The notes beneath the pieces are model-generated. The model searched no databases and was not told the DNA's origin. It saw only the letters and a list, made by a program, of their open reading frames with translations. DNA of 64,000 bases from Schistosoma mansoni (taxonomy: Eukaryota; Platyhelminthes; Trematoda; Strigeidida; Schistosomatidae): NCBI RefSeq assembly GCF_000237925.1, contig NC_031500.1, forward strand, positions 12,115,753-12,179,752, read 5' to 3'. The position numbers and the translations under genes are program-made. Shown here one piece after another: positions 10,758 through 22,440 of the stretch (the first letter of the stretch is position 1; every line of letters begins with the position of its first letter).

Positions 10758-12975
10758 TTATGTAGAAAGTAAAAGAAGGTCGCAGCAGGATCGCCACTGG
10801 CTTCTATTCTGAGCCATATCTGATAACGTCTCTAGCCACTGTGTTGCACCATCTCTCGGACCCCAACCAGGGAGTCGTGAAGGACCAACGGAAGCTAGCC
10901 CTTTGCAGCTTTCTTTCATACCACGACACCATGTCATATACTGACCTCCTCTCCGCTTTTTCCAACCAGTCCCAGGGTCGGCAAATAATGCACGACGTGG
11001 AAGTCTCTGGGACGACATTCGTAAAACATGTCCAAGCCACCGAAGTCGGTGTTTCAAGATGGTGACACCAATTGAATTATCGTCTCTGCGCCCGAACACA
11101 CGATGCCGAACCTCTGCATTACTAACATGGTGTTGCCACTGGATGTCAGCAATCCTTCGGAGACAACGATGATCGAACACAGAGAGACGTCTAACATCCT
11201 CAACTCGGAGAGGCCAGGTTTCACAAATATAGGGCAAAACTGCTCTCACCGACGCGTTGTAGATCCGACCTTTTACAGCCAGACTAACATCACGAAGGCG
11301 CCAAAGATGGCCCAGATTGGCACAAGCCGCTCTGGCTTTCATTATACGTGCATCAATCTCATCACTCACGCCACCATCAGCACTTATATAGCTACCTAGA
11401 TACACGAACTTCTCAACTACTTCGATCTCCTCACCATCCAGGGTGAGTACAGGATGAGAATCCTGCCAGTCTTGTAGGAGTACTTTGCACTTGGAGGGTG
11501 CAAAGCACATGCCGTACCTGCGGACACTGATTGCCAACTGATTAAGTGCTGATTGCATGCCTTGGGCATTATCGCACAGTAAGACAATATCATCCGCATA
11601 CTCAAGGTCGAGAAGTCGTTCTCCAGGCAACATATCCACACCGCCATTACTTACATCCACCAGAGCTGTTTCCAGGATGTCGTCGATGGCAAAGTTGAAG
11701 AGGAATGGTGAGATCGGGCAACCCTGCCTAACCCCACTGCTCGAATGGAACAAGGGAGAAAGGTGGTTGTATGCCCTCACTCTGCCTGAGGTGTTCGTAT
11801 ACAGGGCCTTTAAGATGTTAATGAACTTCTCAGGCACACCTTTCTTCAATAGACAATCCCAGAGAACAGTCCTGTCCAACGAATCGAAGGCCGCCCTGAT
11901 ATCAAGAAACACTACGATTGTTGGCCTGCGATAAGTATGACGGTGTTCTAACATTTGGCGGAGGGTGAAGATGTGATCAATGCATCCTCGATCAGAACGA
12001 AAACCAGCCTGCTCCTCGCGAGTCAATCGTTCTCGGGTTTTAAACAACCTACGAAGAATGATAGAAGCCAATAGTTTGGACGCAATCGAAAGTAGACTTA
12101 TCCCCCGATAGTTATTGCAGGAACAACGTGAACCCTTTTTAAAGATAGGGACGACTATTGACTCATTCCATGATGTTGGAACACTTTCTTGCTCCCAAAC
12201 CTTTCCAAACAACACAGTCAATTCCTTAGTCAGAAAGTCTCCACCATCTTTAAAAAGAGCCGGAGGTAAGTCATCTGGGCCAGGTGATTTGTAACGTTTC
12301 AAGAGTTGGAGTTCCTTGCGGACTTCCGCCTCGTTTGGTGGATCAGTCGTCACCGGCCATGGGGGGCAGGACAAGCTGGTTGATGTTGCCGGAGCAGCAG
12401 GCCAGTTGAACTGTCCTTCGAAAAATTCCGCCCATCGTCCAAGACGTCGACAGATGTTAGTGATTGGCATCCCGTCATCCTCGTAGATTGTTTCACTCAC
12501 ACCAGACTTCTTGCTGCCAGTGGCTCGGATGAGTTGGAAGAGCTTCCGGCAGTTACCAGATGCAGCTGCTGCTTCCATCTCATTAGCACGCTCCGACCAC
12601 CAGGCTTCTCGGTCCTTACGCAAACTTTGCCCGATTTCATTACGTAACAGCCTTCGTTTGTGGTCAAACTCACGGTCACCCGGAGTAGACCGACGGGCTT
12701 CCATCAGTTGTAAGGAGCCAGAAGAAACCCAGTGCTTGTAAGCGGGACGTTTCGCGAAGTCGCAAGCGGCTTTACTCGCCATTTTCATGACGCCGTGAAG
12801 ATGCAACCAATGCTCATCTATACTTTTCGGTGGGGTGGTAGCTAGCCTAGAGGCTAGCTCCGCTCGATACTTACTTGCAACAGAAGTTGCAGCCAGTTTA
12901 CTAATATCAATCCGTTGGTGGTGGCCAATCCTTCGGCCACTGAAAAGTAAGGTGAGATTGGCGCAGACCAGACTC
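10758..12975 (-). pseudogene. SR2-like reverse transcriptase region
   Basis: One open frame (continuing to 13211, but only in register from about 12975). It contains PTIVVFLDIRAAFDSLDR (motif A), SSGVRQGCPISPFLF (motif B), LEYADDIVLLCDN (catalytic motif C), YLGSYISADGGVSDEID and the C-terminal RRGGQ region, ending at DLLLLST. The catalytic Asp pair is intact. It would be fused to the endonuclease in an active element; here a deletion of roughly ten bases shifts the frame. Confidence 0.88.
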
Positions 12976-13797
12976 CAGATAGGTACTCCAAAAGGAGCGG
13001 CAGTCTTGTACACAACCACGCCAGCGGTAGCTGATCGCGATGTGATCAATCTGAGTCCAGGCTTGGGATGCAGAGGGAGGACGACAGGTGGCACACCGGC
13101 GATGACTGTGTCGGAAGTTAGTGCTGGCCAGAAACAGGTTGTGGTCTGTGCACAGTTGCAGCAAACGGTCCCCGTTATCTGTCCTGCGACCAACAAGTCC
13201 CCATCGGCCACCTAAACGACTCTCTTCTGTGCCTAGACGCCCGACCTGTGCATTCAAGTCTCCGGCTAGTACTACAATATCTGTCGAGCGCGCTTTCTGG
13301 AGAAGAACTGTTAACTGATGGTAAAACTCATCCTTGATTGCATCCGGGCTGCAATCTGTCGGGGCATAGGCGGAGATGACGAAAAGACACCGTTTCTCAC
13401 GCCGATTTCTTCTCACTTTGATGGAACTTTCTAATCTAACAGCACATAACCGACTGTTAATGGGGATCCAATCGATTAGTGCTGCCTCAGCTCTAGCGCT
13501 TAGTGCGACACCAACGCCAGCAAGACCAGACGAAGATGCCACAGGGTCCCCGGATAAGCGCACGTGGAACAAGCTTTTCGAGGCGACAGATGGAGAGCGG
13601 ATTTGTAGTACTTCACTAGAGTCTTGAATACGGGTCTCGGATAGACAACAAACATCAACATTAAGACCTTCCAAAGACATAGCCAGCCCTATCTGTTGTC
13701 TGATCTGCATTAGTGTGCGAACGTTGAAGGAAGCCAGCTTGAACGGCGTACGTGGTTTCAGAAAGACTGCCTCAGTATTCATTATCGGTGGGAGCAT
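12950..13797 (-). pseudogene. SR2-like APE endonuclease region
   Basis: Begins MLPPIMNTEAVF, then LASFNVRTL (the family N-terminal strand), SETRIQD (catalytic Glu), SAYAPTD, AGDLNAQVG (catalytic Asp/Asn) and QIDHIAIS. The next expected block, the catalytic SDH before LVCANL, is missing: the sequence goes from YLES straight to LVCANL with a frame change near 12970. The lesion therefore removes an active-site His and also disconnects the RT. Confidence 0.87.
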
Positions 13798-13930
13798 TCA
13801 CTTTTAACCAGACAGTGACTGGAGATCGTTTAGATAGGACAGATTTTCCACCAAGAGCGAGCTGCTGCATAAGTTGAAAAGTAAGGTTACACAAATTGGG
13901 GATAAAAGGGGGTGAATTAGCGATATGGTA

Positions 13931-13931
13931 A

Positions 13932-13982
<51 letters not shown>
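13931..13982. repeat. (AAT)n microsatellite
   Basis: About 17 AAT units within the SR2-like leader. The Asn-run or Ile-run reading frames across it are not genes. Confidence 0.95.
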
Positions 13983-14021
13983 TAAATTGTCTTGCTTCTA
14001 ATATGAACAGGAATAGTATCG

Positions 14022-14490
14022 TCAATAGAGTTCATCATTTCATTCATTTGTGTGTAAGCTGTGATACTGCCCGGTTGCCCAAACCGAAGCAGGTGGTTTT
14101 CTTAGGGGACCACAACCCGAGCCTTTGACCTAAAGGTCTGATCCACAAGGCAGTGGAGCATCGTGAGGAGATGCAGTCCCATGGTAGCCGTTGACCAATG
14201 ACAGGTTCTTCCGCCATTCGTTCCATCAGGATACTGGAGTCCATGTGCACCATTGGTTTGGAATCAGGGTTTTCCAACTCCTATAGGTGGACCCTCCGTG
14301 TCCACCAATCCGGTTATAGCGCCGGACATTCGCTTTTCGTCCTCTCACTTTCGTAAACAACACCCCCGCCACGAGAAGGCAGTGAGTAGGACTTCCCTGG
14401 CAGAGGCTATATATTCGCTGGCCATGTGAGAGCATTTCGAGAGGGAGAGTAGACTCTCCCCACTCTCGGCCGTATCAGGGCATTTGGGGG
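14022..14490 (-). repeat. SR2-like 5' leader, duplicate of 8126-8593
   Basis: About 468 bp nearly identical in the same orientation to 8126-8593, both ending at catttggggg. It lies where the element's 5' untranslated and promoter region should be. The near identity suggests the two insertions are of similar, recent age. Confidence 0.8.
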
Positions 14491-14492
14491 CC

Positions 14493-15497
14493 CTGGAGGA
14501 ATAACACTGGCCCCAAAACTGTACCCTGGGGGACCCCACTAAGCACAGTTTCCCAGCTAGACAACTTGGAGTTCACCCTTACTCTTTGTTGACGCCCAAC
14601 TAGGAAGTCTTTTATCCACATCAATAGATTGCCTCCAATCCCGACATTCCTTAGCTTATATAACAGTCGGTTATGCGGAACTTTGTCGAAAGCTTTGCTG
14701 AAATCGATGTAAGCTACGTCTATAGGTAATTTTTGGTCCTTAAGAGCGCACCAGCTTTCACGAGCGACTAATAAGTTTGTGAGACAAGAGTAACCTGTTC
14801 CAAAACCATGCTGTTTTTCGGAGAGGATCCGGTTTTCATCGAGATACTTTAACAGCTCCTTCCGAATAATCTTTTCTAAGATTTTAACAACCACACTAGT
14901 TAGGCTAATTGGTCGGTAATTCTCAGGCTTATGTTTTGTACCTGTTTTGAAGACTGGACTTACTATGGCGTTCTTCCAGTCTTTTGGTAGACGACCCTGG
15001 GTTACGGATAGATTAAAACATACACTTAAAGGGTTCGCAACAAAGTTAGCTAATTCCTTTAGTAACCTAGGATGCAGTTCATCGGGTCCAGTGGATTAAC
15101 CTATGTCAAGCTTAACTAGCAGACCAAAGACATCGAGTTCTTTAATGGTCACGCTGTCCAGTGCTTGTGTGGGGGGATTTTCATGAACTGGTGAGAAGGG
15201 TGTTTCTATGGTGTATACATCGCTAAAGTATTTAGAGAATACTTGAGCTTTGCCAAAGTCGTCCTCCACTAGTGATGTGGCAGTACTGTCTCCCCATAGT
15301 GAAGGAACATTTCTTCTTCTTTTTGTCCTTTGGTTTATATACGAATACAAGCGTTTAGGGCATTCTATGGATTCCCTAACGATTTTCTCTTCGTACAGCT
15401 TTCTGGCCTTACGGAGGGTTGAGGCACAGGTATTTCGAGCTTTTTGATACTGAGATTTTGCCTCGTCAGTCCCCAGTAACCTAAATCTGTCCCACAT
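14493..15497 (-). pseudogene. CR1-like RT, N-terminal part (split)
   Basis: Shows ILEKIIRKELLKYL, KQHGFGTGYSCLTNLL, YIDFSKAFDKVPHN (motif A) and LSGVPQGTVLGPVLF (motif B), where the SR2-like insertion cuts in. Upstream, the pre-RT region 15096-15497 (MWDRFRLLGTDEAKSQY) is open. A stop near 15100 separates the two. The missing continuation is at 9867-10590. Confidence 0.85.
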
Positions 15498-15661
15498 TTT
15501 CCTTCTTTTACGGAGAAGGATGCGAACCTCCCTACTGAACCACGGTGGGGAGTTTCTCGGTCTCTTAGGTGTAGTCCAAGGGATGTGGGGGCGGTAACTT
15601 TTAAGTATAAATTCCGGAATATGTCCTAAGCCGTTTCGATTGATGACTCTGGGTCTATTTT

Positions 15662-16450
15662 CTAATCTACTGATGATGCTGATTTCATGATGTCTGGTAT
15701 GTTTGCTTTCCAGACGTTAGGTCTGGATTGAGCTGAAGCGTACTCGTGATCGACAGTTATATGGAAGTCAAAGCTTAAAACTGCATGATCACTTTTGCCC
15801 AGGGGTGGCATGTAATCCAGGTTTGCAACATCATCCTCATAATGAGTCAATATAAGATCTAGTAAGGATGATGCAGAACCCGGGTCGTACCTAGTTGCTT
15901 CCTTCACGTGTTGCACTAGGGTACATGTGATTACCGCATCAACTAGTTCCTGTTCGAAGGAATTTGCTGACGATTAAGTCCGCAGATTTCCCCAGTCCAC
16001 CATGGGTGCATTGAAGTCCCCTAGGATTAGACATCGATCACTTCGTGATAAAGTGTTGAGACTGCTTAGCAGGACCTCGTTTGCCTCACAGCTTGGACTG
16101 CGATAGATCAAACTAAGTAGCAACTCTTGTCCCCTGCATTTCAGGCGGCAGCTAACTAATTCATATGTCCCACTCTCATGGGATATACTGTCGATAATGG
16201 TGAATGGAATAGCATTCCTAATGAATAGAGCTACTCCCCCTCCTTTACGCGTTTGTGTTCTATCGGCCCTTACTAATGTAAAACCCTAGAAATCAAGTTC
16301 CCTACTATCTATAGACGGCGTCAGCCATGTTTCTGTGACTGCGATTATGTCTGGCCTAGTTGAATCAATCTGTACACCTAGTTCCGGTAGCTTATTTAGT
16401 AAGCTCCGGGCGTTGGTATAACAGATCCGAAGCCTATTTAAATGGTCTCG
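15662..16450 (-). pseudogene. CR1-like endonuclease region
   Basis: Minus-strand translation with a few stops shows ITVAVTETWLTP-type sequence, KGGGVALFIRNAIPF, SLIYRSPSC, LILGDFNAP (active-site Asp/Asn) and GKSDHAVLSF (catalytic SDH). This is the APE-type endonuclease of CR1/Jockey elements, followed by the RT. Stops near 15975 and 16290 make it inactive. Confidence 0.75.
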
Positions 16451-16458
16451 TGCTTCAC

Positions 16459-16809
16459 CTAGAGTGGCTTCGGCATCATCCTCTGTCGAAGCCTCACAAC
16501 CCGAAAATTTACAATTTTCAGGTCTTTTTCGCCAGCGTCTAATCTGAGCTGTATTTCCTTTTCGGCTTCCCGTCTTTTAACACGGTCCGCCAACGGTAAG
16601 TCCTTACGGAGAAAAACTCCTGAACCCTTTAATTTGTGTCCATTTTCTAAGATTAAGTCGCGTTCGTTTGGGGATTTGAAAACGACTTTGAGTAGTCTAG
16701 ACTGATTTGGTTTCAGATGCGCTAGATTTCCTAGTCTATACACCTTTAGCAAGGTGACTCCGGGGATGTTTTTGGGCATAACTTGGTTGAGTAGTTGTTT
16801 TATCAACAC
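16459..16809 (-). pseudogene. CR1-like ORF1, C-terminal part
   Basis: About 116 open codons with LLKVYRLGNL, KVVFKSPNERDLIL, GVFLRKDLPLADRVKRREAE. This RRM-like arrangement follows the zinc-finger part in ORF1 of many CR1-type elements. It lies between the PHD-type frame and the endonuclease and is separated from the former by a break near 16850-16970. Confidence 0.6.
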
Positions 16810-16974
16810 AATGTCATGCTCAAAACGAGCTTTCGGTTCTAAGCTGTCACTCTCCTTGACTCTATGGAGAATGACTGATCTGTCGCTGTGATCAGACCTC
16901 GGCTTGTCGACCCTTTTGGTGGGGGTATGATTTTCTTTTACGTCATTTTGGCGTTTTTTTCTTACGACCCGTAC

Positions 16975-17565
16975 CTAATCGCCAACGTTCTTTGGAGTGG
17001 TAACCACAGTCGCGTCAGGCGTACTGTGGGATTCCGGAAAGTTCAGGACGACTTGGGAGATTGGGTCATCTTTCGCGCTGGAAACCGATCGAGCCTTGCG
17101 GTTTCGGCTTCCGGAAGTTCCCTTCTGGGTACCATTTTTGATACGAGGGACAGATGAGACTTTTTTGCGCGAGTTTCTGGTTGTAACAGACCTCTTTGGA
17201 GGATGTTCTTCCTCCTTTGTAGAGTGTGGGTCGGCATTTTTTGGACTCACTTGGGCCTGCCTTGTGTCAATCTGCGTGTCGACAGATTGAGTTCTGACTG
17301 ACGTATCCCGACCGCGCTTGCGGAGACACTTTTTTGCGGCATTTACTGTTGAGATGGCCTCGGTTAACAGGCTATTTGCATCCAAACAGCACTGTTGACA
17401 TAGCCATACGCACTCATTTTTACTGAACCGCTTGAAAGCTGCAGGTGTTAGATTTGTGCAAACTTCGTGGTACCAACCTTTGCACTCATCGCACTGCATG
17501 CCGCTATCAACAGGATATCGACATCCTGGGCGGTGGCAAATGCTTTTGTTGCATCTTCCAGTCAT
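16975..17565 (-). pseudogene. CR1-like ORF1 with PHD-type zinc finger
   Basis: I chose the start at MTGRCNKS (17565), directly before the Cys-rich domain; the frame is open further up to 17643. The first about 60 residues carry the spacing of a PHD finger: CHRPGCRYP, MQCDECKGWYH, CTNL, WLCQQCC. A basic, Ser/Thr-rich linker follows. PHD fingers occur in ORF1 proteins of CR1-group retrotransposons, and the frame sits at the 5' end of the CR1-like element. The C-terminal continuation is out of frame. Confidence 0.75.
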
Positions 17566-17643
17566 TTTAGGATGCGAAAGTGAGTGTTGACTATAAGTAG
17601 AAAAAAAACTATAAATAGTTAGAACTAAAGTACTAACAGACAC

Positions 17644-18290
17644 AATAGAAAAACAAAGGTACTCTGGAGTACCGACGATAAAACTATTTAGGATACCAAA
17701 AATGATACTCTAATAGAATACTTTAACTGAAAGAAATTCAATCAAAGTATAAAAACAGTAGTCTTGATACGTTAATAACGATCAAAACAATAGAATTTAC
17801 TCAACGAGGAAAAATATGAGATTGTTTATATTTTTAGTTATACAGATCTGATGCATTTAATATAAAGCGCAGATCAGTTATGTCTAAAAAGCTGACCAAG
17901 TGCTGGCTGTCGTATACAGCTGTCAACGCTTGTAAGTCCCTACTAACTTAAGATATGGTACTAATCCATGCAAGACAAAGCAGCATTAACAAAGAAGGTC
18001 TCGCAATGACGAACATAAACTATAGTTTACGTCGCGACTGTAAAATTTGGCGAAGTGAATACGCAAAATAATAAATTACCAATTATTTGTGCCAGCTCAT
18101 AACGCTGTAGTGCACAAGCTGTTACACTTATTACTTGAACACTAAAAGAAGTAACTAAAAAAACCAAACGAACAAATGATGAGGCTAATATTAGCATACT
18201 ATAACGGGAAATAAAGGTTATGCACGATGAAGCATCTAGATATATATTTATCCTTATAATAAAATTATTTGAAAATAAATACTAACTATA
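17644..18290. other. No gene recognised
   Basis: AT-rich spacer between the CR1-like ORF1 and the sulfotransferase exon; it would be intronic if that gene continues leftward. No second sulfotransferase exon is visible here. Confidence 0.5.
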
Positions 18291-18297
18291 GACTCAC

Positions 18298-18654
18298 TTT
18301 TGCATCAGGATAAAGTTCTAATAACTCCTTGTAGTATGCACATGAAGGATGATCGATGGCAGCCGTATATCCTTTGAAAATTTTATGACACAGAGCTTTA
18401 TCAAGTTTTTTATCTGGTGATTCATTTAATTTTCTATCAAGTTCCATCCATTTCGTGATGTGTGAATGTTGATGCAAGTATATTTCCTTTAGGTGATAGC
18501 AGGGTTTCTTATAAAGTAACTCTAAAGCAATTTTCAAACTATTGGTACCGGTGCGACCCAGACCCGCACCTATTACTACGAGACCGGGCTCTTTGTCCTC
18601 ACAGCCCATTACAGAAGAATGGTAACACCCACTGAATGGACGCGTTTTATTCAT
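18298..18654 (-). CDS. Sulfotransferase (SULT-OR-like), first coding exon
   Basis: 119 codons ending at a consensus donor (AAA then gtgagt). Residues 24-42 (VVIGAGLGRTGTNSLKIAL) hold the GxGRTGTNSL phosphate-binding loop of Sulfotransfer_4-type enzymes, which use PAPS as sulfate donor. Further family-like blocks are KKPCYHLKEI, ITKWMEL, TAAIDHPSCAYYKELLELYPDAKV. The same order is what I recall for the schistosome oxamniquine-activating sulfotransferase, a cytosolic enzyme encoded by two exons with a long intron. The start could instead be Met16 (18609). I find no second exon left of it; it may lie beyond the nested retroelements or outside the window, or the gene may be truncated. Confidence 0.75.
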
Positions 18655-18680
18655 ACAAGGTCATCTATTCGTTTTGCAAG

Positions 18681-18719
18681 CTGATTGGTTAAAATATAAT
18701 TGACCAATCGCCTGATACA
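18681..18719. promoter_or_regulatory. Paired CCAAT boxes upstream of sulfotransferase exon
   Basis: gctgattggttaaaat followed by attgaccaatcgcc gives two facing CCAAT/ATTGG boxes about 12 bp apart, 30-65 bp upstream of the sulfotransferase ATG. This is consistent with a core promoter, but chance occurrence in AT-rich DNA is possible. Confidence 0.35.
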
Positions 18720-18990
18720 ATATTAGTGATAGGAGATACAGACAGGTCGAATATTTGACACATGTGCCTTCGGCACGAAAACAAGAAGCATTTGGTTTGA
18801 AACGATCAATGATATCATTACGTGAAGAGGCGTTTCTAGAAAAATCACTTATATCAAATGGGATTCGTCCCACTGATAAAACTCTAAGAGTATTATTCGG
18901 GAATCTATAGAAAGGAGTAACATGAATCTTTTTCTTTAGCCATTCAATATATGGAAAATTGTATTTACTGTCCCCGACTTCTTTTACCAT

Positions 18991-20022
18991 AGATACTGGA
19001 GATCACCATCTACCAAAAGCATTGAGATCGACTCCCCTATTAGTATAACATTGTAAAACAGTAGGTATCTATGTATTATTGTCTCCTAAGCTTGTCAGAT
19101 ATATAGATAAATTAAACAATTGATAAGTTTTATTAAATGTTATACATTTCTAAACTTCTGTGTATAGTGAGCGTGGCGCGCGAAGATCTAATAGTTTCAA
19201 ATCATAAAATATTAAGTTCCATAGATGTAGTGGAAATATCAGTAGCAATGAGAATTTCCACCGTCGGTTTTCAGAAAATGAATAGCAACTTAAATGCAGC
19301 TAAAGATCACCAATTTGTATGGCTTTATAACATTAATGTTTATAGAAGTAACCCGGTAATATGGATCGTTTTCAGATATCGTTTCTGTTTTATTAATTAA
19401 ATGACTATGGGTTCAAGTACATAGAGAGCAAAAGCTGAATACTACATTTGAGTGTATTCAGTACATATTGAAGATATCACTAACAGCTTGTAGTACTAAG
19501 CAGCAGACCGATTGGGTTACAGCATTAACATGGAACAACGATATTAATGATGGGAAAACGGAATACTGGGTACACAGATAATTGGTCCTTGTTTATGAGG
19601 GGAAAATGCTATGGCAACAAATTACGACTCAAATAAAAGCTTAGATTTAGGATAACATGGCATTAACAAAGCCAAAACACCTAATAAACATTCAGTCAGT
19701 ATATATAAATAAAATCATAGAAAAATAGCTTCAAAAGTTTTTACCTCATAGTTAAATTGTCTCTAACAACAGCTAAGGCTTAGATGGAGTGAAGAAGAAT
19801 AGGGTTTGATTATCGATTGATAACTGTGACAGATCACAGTAAATGAGCGTGACGTTCTGTATCAGAGAGACGTCTTGAAATACATTGCTGAAAGCCCCTA
19901 GTCTCACTAACCCAGAAAATTTCGGGATATATTTAAGAATCGAACGTAAGTCCTTCTTCCTGTCCTATCAATGTAACAGGTTCAGAAGGTACAAGTAAAT
20001 TTGTGTAGGCAATTGTTTGCGC
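18991..20022. other. No gene recognised
   Basis: A short plus frame at 19137-19400 has no motif that I recognise. The rest has dense stops. Confidence 0.5.
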
Positions 20023-20024
20023 AT

Positions 20025-20846
20025 TAGCAAGGTTGCTTAATCTCACCCTTTCTCTTTCTCCTGGTGATCAACTGGAGGGGAAGCACGGGATACAGTGGAC
20101 AGCCAGGATGCAGCTGGACGGTCTAGACTTCGCATATGATCTGGCTCTTCTATCACACACGCAACAGCAAATGCAGGAGAAAACAACCAGTGTAGCAGCA
20201 GCATACATAAAGAGAAAAGCAAGATTCTCCGATACAATACAGCATGCACCAGTCGAATTACACTTGATGGAGAAGCTTTGAAGGATGTAAAAACCTCTAC
20301 ATATATGGGCAGCGTCACTGATGAACACGGTGGATCTGATGCAGATGTGAAGGATCAGATCAGTAAACCAAGAGTAGCGTATCTACAACTGTCAACCAAC
20401 AACAAAGTCAGAATTTTCAATACAAATGTTAAGACAGTTATACTGTACGGGGCGGAAACTTGAAGGACTACGAAAGCCACCATCCAGAAGGTACAAGTGT
20501 TTATTAACAGTTGTCTACACAAAATATTTCGGATTCGTTGGCTAAACACCATCAGTGACAACCTACTGTGTTAGAGAACAAACCAGATTCCACTGGAGGA
20601 AGAAGTCAAGAAGAAGTACTGGAAGTGGTTAGGGTACATTGTGAAAATCACCCAACTGCGTCACAAGGCAAACCCTCACATGGAATCCTCAAGACCAAAG
20701 AACACGTTATGCTGAGAAATGGAAACCGATACGAGAATAATAACAGCAGCTGGGTAGAACTAGAAAGGAAGGCCCATGACAGAGTGGGTTTGAGAATGCT
20801 GGTCGATGGCCTATGCTCCATTTGGAGGTAACAGGCGTAGATAAGT
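20025..20846 (+). mobile_element. RTE relic (same family as 925-3246)
   Basis: 5'-truncated: it starts at the equivalent of RT motif B (gcaaggttgctt). It continues with GIQWTARMQLD, the catalytic box decayed to [48 protein letters not shown], and a C-terminal end at ggtaacaggcgtag. Frameshifts and small deletions are present, for example after AAAY near 20200. There is no TAAG tail. Confidence 0.8.
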
Positions 20847-21689
20847 TGTTTGCGACTTATGACCAACTTCACAGTTTTATAAAATCACTCAGTAAACTAT
20901 GGAAGCTCATCATTCATTTAGGTTGGGTATGTGGATTTCTTCACTGTAAGACTTTTACTCGTATCTGCAACAACGAGTCACAGTTAGATCAACTTGATTT
21001 ATTTTGGGGCATTAAATAAATTCTTATCACTTGCGTTTTTTCTCATTAACAATTACGAGTACGTTGAGCCTGCCGCAGAATTTACATTATCTCCTGTTCA
21101 TTCTTGGTAGAGAACCTATTTTGGTTAAGTTTCCAGCTACGAGGAATCACAGTCCAATGCGACCTAAATGTTCCTATGCCAACTGAATGGCCATCACTGA
21201 GCCTATGAAGAACAAATGAATTGTGATTTCACGTTAATAGGAAGCTCCTCCAAAATACATGTATTTCGGACACTAGAGAAATACTTTACAAGACGTGAAT
21301 TAGGACTTTAACATTACTCGTTGATCACTTCAGGTTCCGTTCGATATACATCAGAGCCTTGATTCGTGTTGAGTTCCAAAGTGTATGCCTTTACATACAA
21401 CACAATGAGTTTTCCTTACTGTCGTTAAAATCAAATAATTATCCATCAGAAAAAATTCCTGTTTTCTAAACAATGGTTAGTTTCATTTGTGTGGATTGGT
21501 GAGGCCAAAAGAATTATCGTGTGGGGGAAAAACTGCTTTATGTTTACTCAATAAATTTTGTTTAATCATGAGACAGGAATATGACTTTTTCTACTGATTA
21601 TACGAAGTTCAAACCTATTTCCTCTCTCATATTTAAGTATTCGTTGGGACGATTTGAAGTAAAATGATACATGAATCTATGACGTAATT
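20847..21689. other. No gene recognised
   Basis: Low-complexity AT-rich spacer; nothing supportable. Confidence 0.5.
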
Positions 21690-22440
21690 GTTCCCTTTTT
21701 CTTTAGTTCCTTAGGAGAATTTGCCAATTGTTTTCTTACTTTTTTATTGATGTCATAATTACCAGTAACTTTTGAAATTTGCTAGGATCACTAAGCATTG
21801 CTCCCATTCTTCAAATGTAATCCGTTTTGTTCATCAGAACTATACCTCTTCCCTTATCTGGTTTGCTTATGATCAAGGCTTCATCTTTCCTTAGTTTCAT
21901 TAGAGTCTTGGTGCTGCTTGGTTAGTAGGTAATTTGTGGTACCATTACTATTCTTGTGTTGTTGGTAGCTGTCAAGGAACGTGGTTTTAAACCTAGCTAC
22001 ATCCTCTGATGAGGTAGGATTCAAGTCAGTTGTTTATGAAAACGAACTCTCAAACTGTACATCAGTATCTAATTGGTTGATTTTATGCCTACTATCACAG
22101 AATTTAGGCCCCAGAGACAAAGCTTCTAGCCTTATTACATCTAGTTCGATATTGGAAAATGTATATACATACCGATTCGGGTCGAAAGGAAATTCCTTTT
22201 CTGGTCTTTGGTTTTCCAAAGTTTTTACCAGTTTTGTCGTCTTCTCAGATCTGTCTTTGGAAATTTTTTCCACATAATCCATGAACATTGACTGAGGCTC
22301 TGAAGGCAGGTTTTTAACGGAATATTGTCTCTGAAGATTCTTTTCCAATTCGCGGATATTCATTCGATGTGTATCTTTCAAGTGTTTTTGCATTAGCAGT
22401 GGTGTCTGAGTATCATATCGATAAGTTGAAGAAAAGACTC
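21690..22440 (-). mobile_element. Penelope-like element fragment (RT N-terminal part)
   Basis: On the minus strand an open frame (22034-22393) gives FSNIELDVIRLEALSLGPKFC, then broken frames give LIISKPDKGRGIVLMNKTDY, the KPDKGGG-type hallmark at the start of Penelope-like reverse transcriptases. A downstream SDPSKFQK follows. The palm motifs are absent. A related GIY-YIG endonuclease fragment lies at 35195-35580. Confidence 0.7.

Larger units (their letters stand above)
10591..14492 (-). mobile_element. Near full-length SR2-like (RTE) retrotransposon
   Basis: About 3.9 kb, the size I recall for SR2. Order on the minus strand: leader (14492-13798, with an AAT microsatellite), APE endonuclease, reverse transcriptase, 3' untranslated region, and an AAAT-type tail at 10592-10612. 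It interrupts a CR1-like RT exactly between GPVLFL and YVNDLPRLL. The CR1 flanks are the words cgtacagaag and aggaataac, so any target duplication is only a few bases. It is dead through one small lesion between the endonuclease and RT. Confidence 0.88.

Noticed and set aside
13925-14128. Frame encoding a run of Asn
   Set aside because: It is the AAT microsatellite in the SR2-like leader read in frame, not a protein gene.
18661-18990. 109-codon minus-strand frame upstream of the sulfotransferase
   Set aside because: No recognisable motif; it overlaps the presumed promoter with CCAAT boxes and is not in register with the exon.
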